Shown in pieces: positions 36,402-37,866 of a stretch of 37,866 nt of DNA (position 1 is its first letter; each line of letters begins with the position of its first letter). Source of the DNA: Aphelenchoides besseyi (Eukaryota > Nematoda > Chromadorea > Rhabditida > Aphelenchoididae); the NCBI GenBank assembly GCA_024699855.1, contig JAMPIQ010000019.1, positions 1-37,866 of the forward strand, read 5' to 3'. The translations under genes were made by a program, and so were the position numbers. A model generated the notes under the pieces. It worked only from the letters and a program-made list of their open reading frames with translations. It was not told the DNA's origin and made no database searches.

Positions 36402-36717
36402 TTCAGCCTCCAGTATTAACACATTGTTAACTATACGTTTCTGGGAGGGCGAAGGCCACTCGCTTTCGATTTTTGAGCGGTGTAGGGATACATTAGTAAA
36501 TTAGCGTATTTTTTTGGTCACACTCGTGAGGACGGGAGAAAGCAGATACGCGATTTAGTGAAACTTAATGTTGCGAACGTATGATGCGTTCTTCCTTTCC
36601 ATGTTCTCCGCACGCATCGGCAGAGATCGACGGGAACCCGCACTGGGTGCGACAGCACACGGAAAAGTGGAATAAGCAGTTACTTAATAAAGTATACGCA
36701 ACACTATGGGAAAGTGC
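36402..36717. other. AT-richer intergenic region between methyltransferase and GGEEF gene
   Basis: This is a divergent region of about 316 bases without a convincing gene; short frames here lack an RBS and family features. It is noticeably more AT-rich than its surroundings (for example T7 at 36510-36516 and TTAATAAAGTATAC near 36686) and should contain promoters for both neighbours. Confidence 0.5.
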
Positions 36718-37866
36718 ATGAAGCACACATTGGGAGAGGTGAGTGGACAGCAAGACTATCGGCGGCCGGACTCCCGGTTTTCTGATGAACTCCTTGCCCT
36801 TTACCAGCAGGAAGGTGAGCGCAGCCGCCGCGGTTCTATCCGGCGCGGCCTGTGGACCGCTGTCTTCATCTATCTGCTGTTTGCCGCAACCGACATCATT
36901 CTGATACCCGACGTCGCTTTTTACACCATTATCGCACGTCTGATTGTTGTGTTGTCATCCCTGCTGACGCTGGAGATTCAGCTAAGCAAGGGCGCCAGCA
37001 CCGCGGCGCTCGATCTCACCTGCGCCACCGCTCTCGTCATGGGCTATATCGGCTGGCTGCTGCCGTCGCTGTTGACCGACAATACCGAAAACATGTCCTA
37101 TTACATGGTTTTCGGCGCGATCTTCATGATGGGCGCCAATCTGTTTTTCACCTTCCGCTTCCATCTGTCGCTGGTGTCTTCAGGCATTATTCTCGTCACC
37201 TATTTTCTGGCGGCAACGCAGTTTCCCGAAGACAGCTTCTACAAGTTCGCCTTTGGCACCTTCTACATATCGTGTTTCGTCTTCACTTCTTACGTAAACT
37301 GGAATCTGAACCGGGAGCGCTACCACGTCTTCGTCAACGGGCTGGAGGCGAAGGCCCAGCAGAAGGCGGCTGACGAACGTGGCCAGGCGCTACTGCGGCT
37401 TTCCAATACCGATTCCCTGACGGGCCTGCAGAACCGCCGCGCCATCGACCACCATCTGCGCCTGCTGTGGGACAACTGGATCAGGAAGGAAGAAGGCTTT
37501 GCCGTTTTCCTGATCGATGTCGACTTCTTCAAGAAATACAACGACCGTTACGGCCACCAGGAAGGCGACAAATGCCTGGTGACGGTAGGCAAAGCCCTGC
37601 AGAATGCGATCACCGAACATGGCGCTTCCATCGGCCGCTATGGCGGCGAGGAATTCATCGTGCTGGCGCCGTTCAAATCCAAGCAGCAGGTGGGTGAGCT
37701 TGCCGAGACGATCCGCCACACCGTTGAAGACCTGTCGCTTGCGCATGACCAGCGCCGGGATGGCACCTTCATCGTCACCGTCAGCATCGGTGCGTCCTTC
37801 ACCCGTCCCAACGTGGACGGCAAGCTGGAAAAGATCATCAACGAGGCCGACCGCGCGCTTTATATC
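36718..37866 (+). CDS. Membrane diguanylate cyclase (GGEEF), partial at window end
   Basis: This open frame of 383 codons runs off the window. ATG 36718 starts MKHTLGEVSGQQDYRRPDSR. After a cytosolic N-terminus of about 45 residues come about six membrane helices (AVFIYLLFAATDIILIPDV, IIARLIVVLSSLLTL and others, to FGTFYISCFVFTSYV at about residue 195). A linker helix (LEAKAQQKAADERGQALLRL) then connects to the GGDEF domain: NTDSLTGLQNRRAID, VFLIDVDFFKKYNDRYGHQEGD, RYGGEEFIVLAPF and TVSIGAS. The GGEEF active motif is intact; no RxxD site is seen just ahead of it. It should make cyclic di-GMP in response to a membrane-sensed signal. Only the end of the domain is missing. Confidence 0.9.
   Translation, partial: MKHTLGEVSGQQDYRRPDSRFSDELLALYQQEGERSRRGSIRRGLWTAVFIYLLFAATDIILIPDVAFYTIIARLIVVLSSLLTLEIQLSKGASTAALDLTCATALVMGYIGWLLPSLLTDNTENMSYYMVFGAIFMMGANLFFTFRFHLSLVSSGIILVTYFLAATQFPEDSFYKFAFGTFYISCFVFTSYVNWNLNRERYHVFVNGLEAKAQQKAADERGQALLRLSNTDSLTGLQNRRAIDHHLRLLWDNWIRKEEGFAVFLIDVDFFKKYNDRYGHQEGDKCLVTVGKALQNAITEHGASIGRYGGEEFIVLAPFKSKQQVGELAETIRHTVEDLSLAHDQRRDGTFIVTVSIGASFTRPNVDGKLEKIINEADRALYI

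Noticed and set aside
1..37866. CRISPR arrays, tRNA or rRNA genes, insertion sequences, phage genes
   Set aside because: No regularly spaced repeats, cloverleaf-like segments, transposase motifs or phage structural genes were recognised on either strand.

Overview
The window looks like a piece of an alphaproteobacterial genome of the Rhizobiaceae, most likely an Agrobacterium (possibly its linear chromosome). This rests on GC-rich codon use, Zur-type boxes around zinc genes, a ugpBAEC operon, an AcrAB-type efflux pair with a TetR repressor, an ornithine decarboxylase with a long leader, and rhizobial-style palindromic intergenic elements. The assignment is inference from gene content and family recognition; no search was run.

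Layout. Positions 1-4288 are a poor, inverted copy of 9237-4510: the same zinc genes appear in the opposite orientation, riddled with indels, with an 85-base near-pure G tract standing where about 735 bases should be. The arms meet at a low-complexity polypyrimidine junction (4289-4510). This is best read as a foldback (palindromic read) artefact at a contig end, not a second zinc locus. The right arm then carries, on the minus strand, a broken GntR regulator, a broken RNase H and the zinc importer znuC-znuB-znuA. Divergent from it is a COG0523 metallochaperone GTPase, and further on lie a YqaA membrane protein and a second COG0523 GTPase with a coupled 89-residue protein. Four near-identical Zur-like boxes tie these units into one zinc-starvation group.

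From 12 kb come ugpBAEC (sn-glycerol-3-phosphate import), a glyoxalase-related protein, an OmpW porin, a MarR regulator plus MFS transporter with shared palindromic operators, a GNAT acetyltransferase, ornithine decarboxylase with a structured leader that may be the speF RNA motif, a divergent LysR regulator, and a ribose-type sugar ABC transporter. The AcrAB efflux pump follows with its TetR repressor and an AcrR-like operator, then a PAS-like/GGDEF protein, ureidoglycine aminohydrolase (allE), a methyltransferase, and a membrane GGEEF diguanylate cyclase cut off by the window end.

Quality. Many otherwise complete genes carry one or more frameshifts, mostly one extra base in a homopolymer. 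This is the signature of uncorrected long-read consensus errors, so these genes are annotated as probably functional in the organism. I found no convincing undescribed system. The nearest candidates are the Zur-linked 89-residue protein coupled to a COG0523 GTPase and the duplicated PAS-like sensor in the GGDEF protein.
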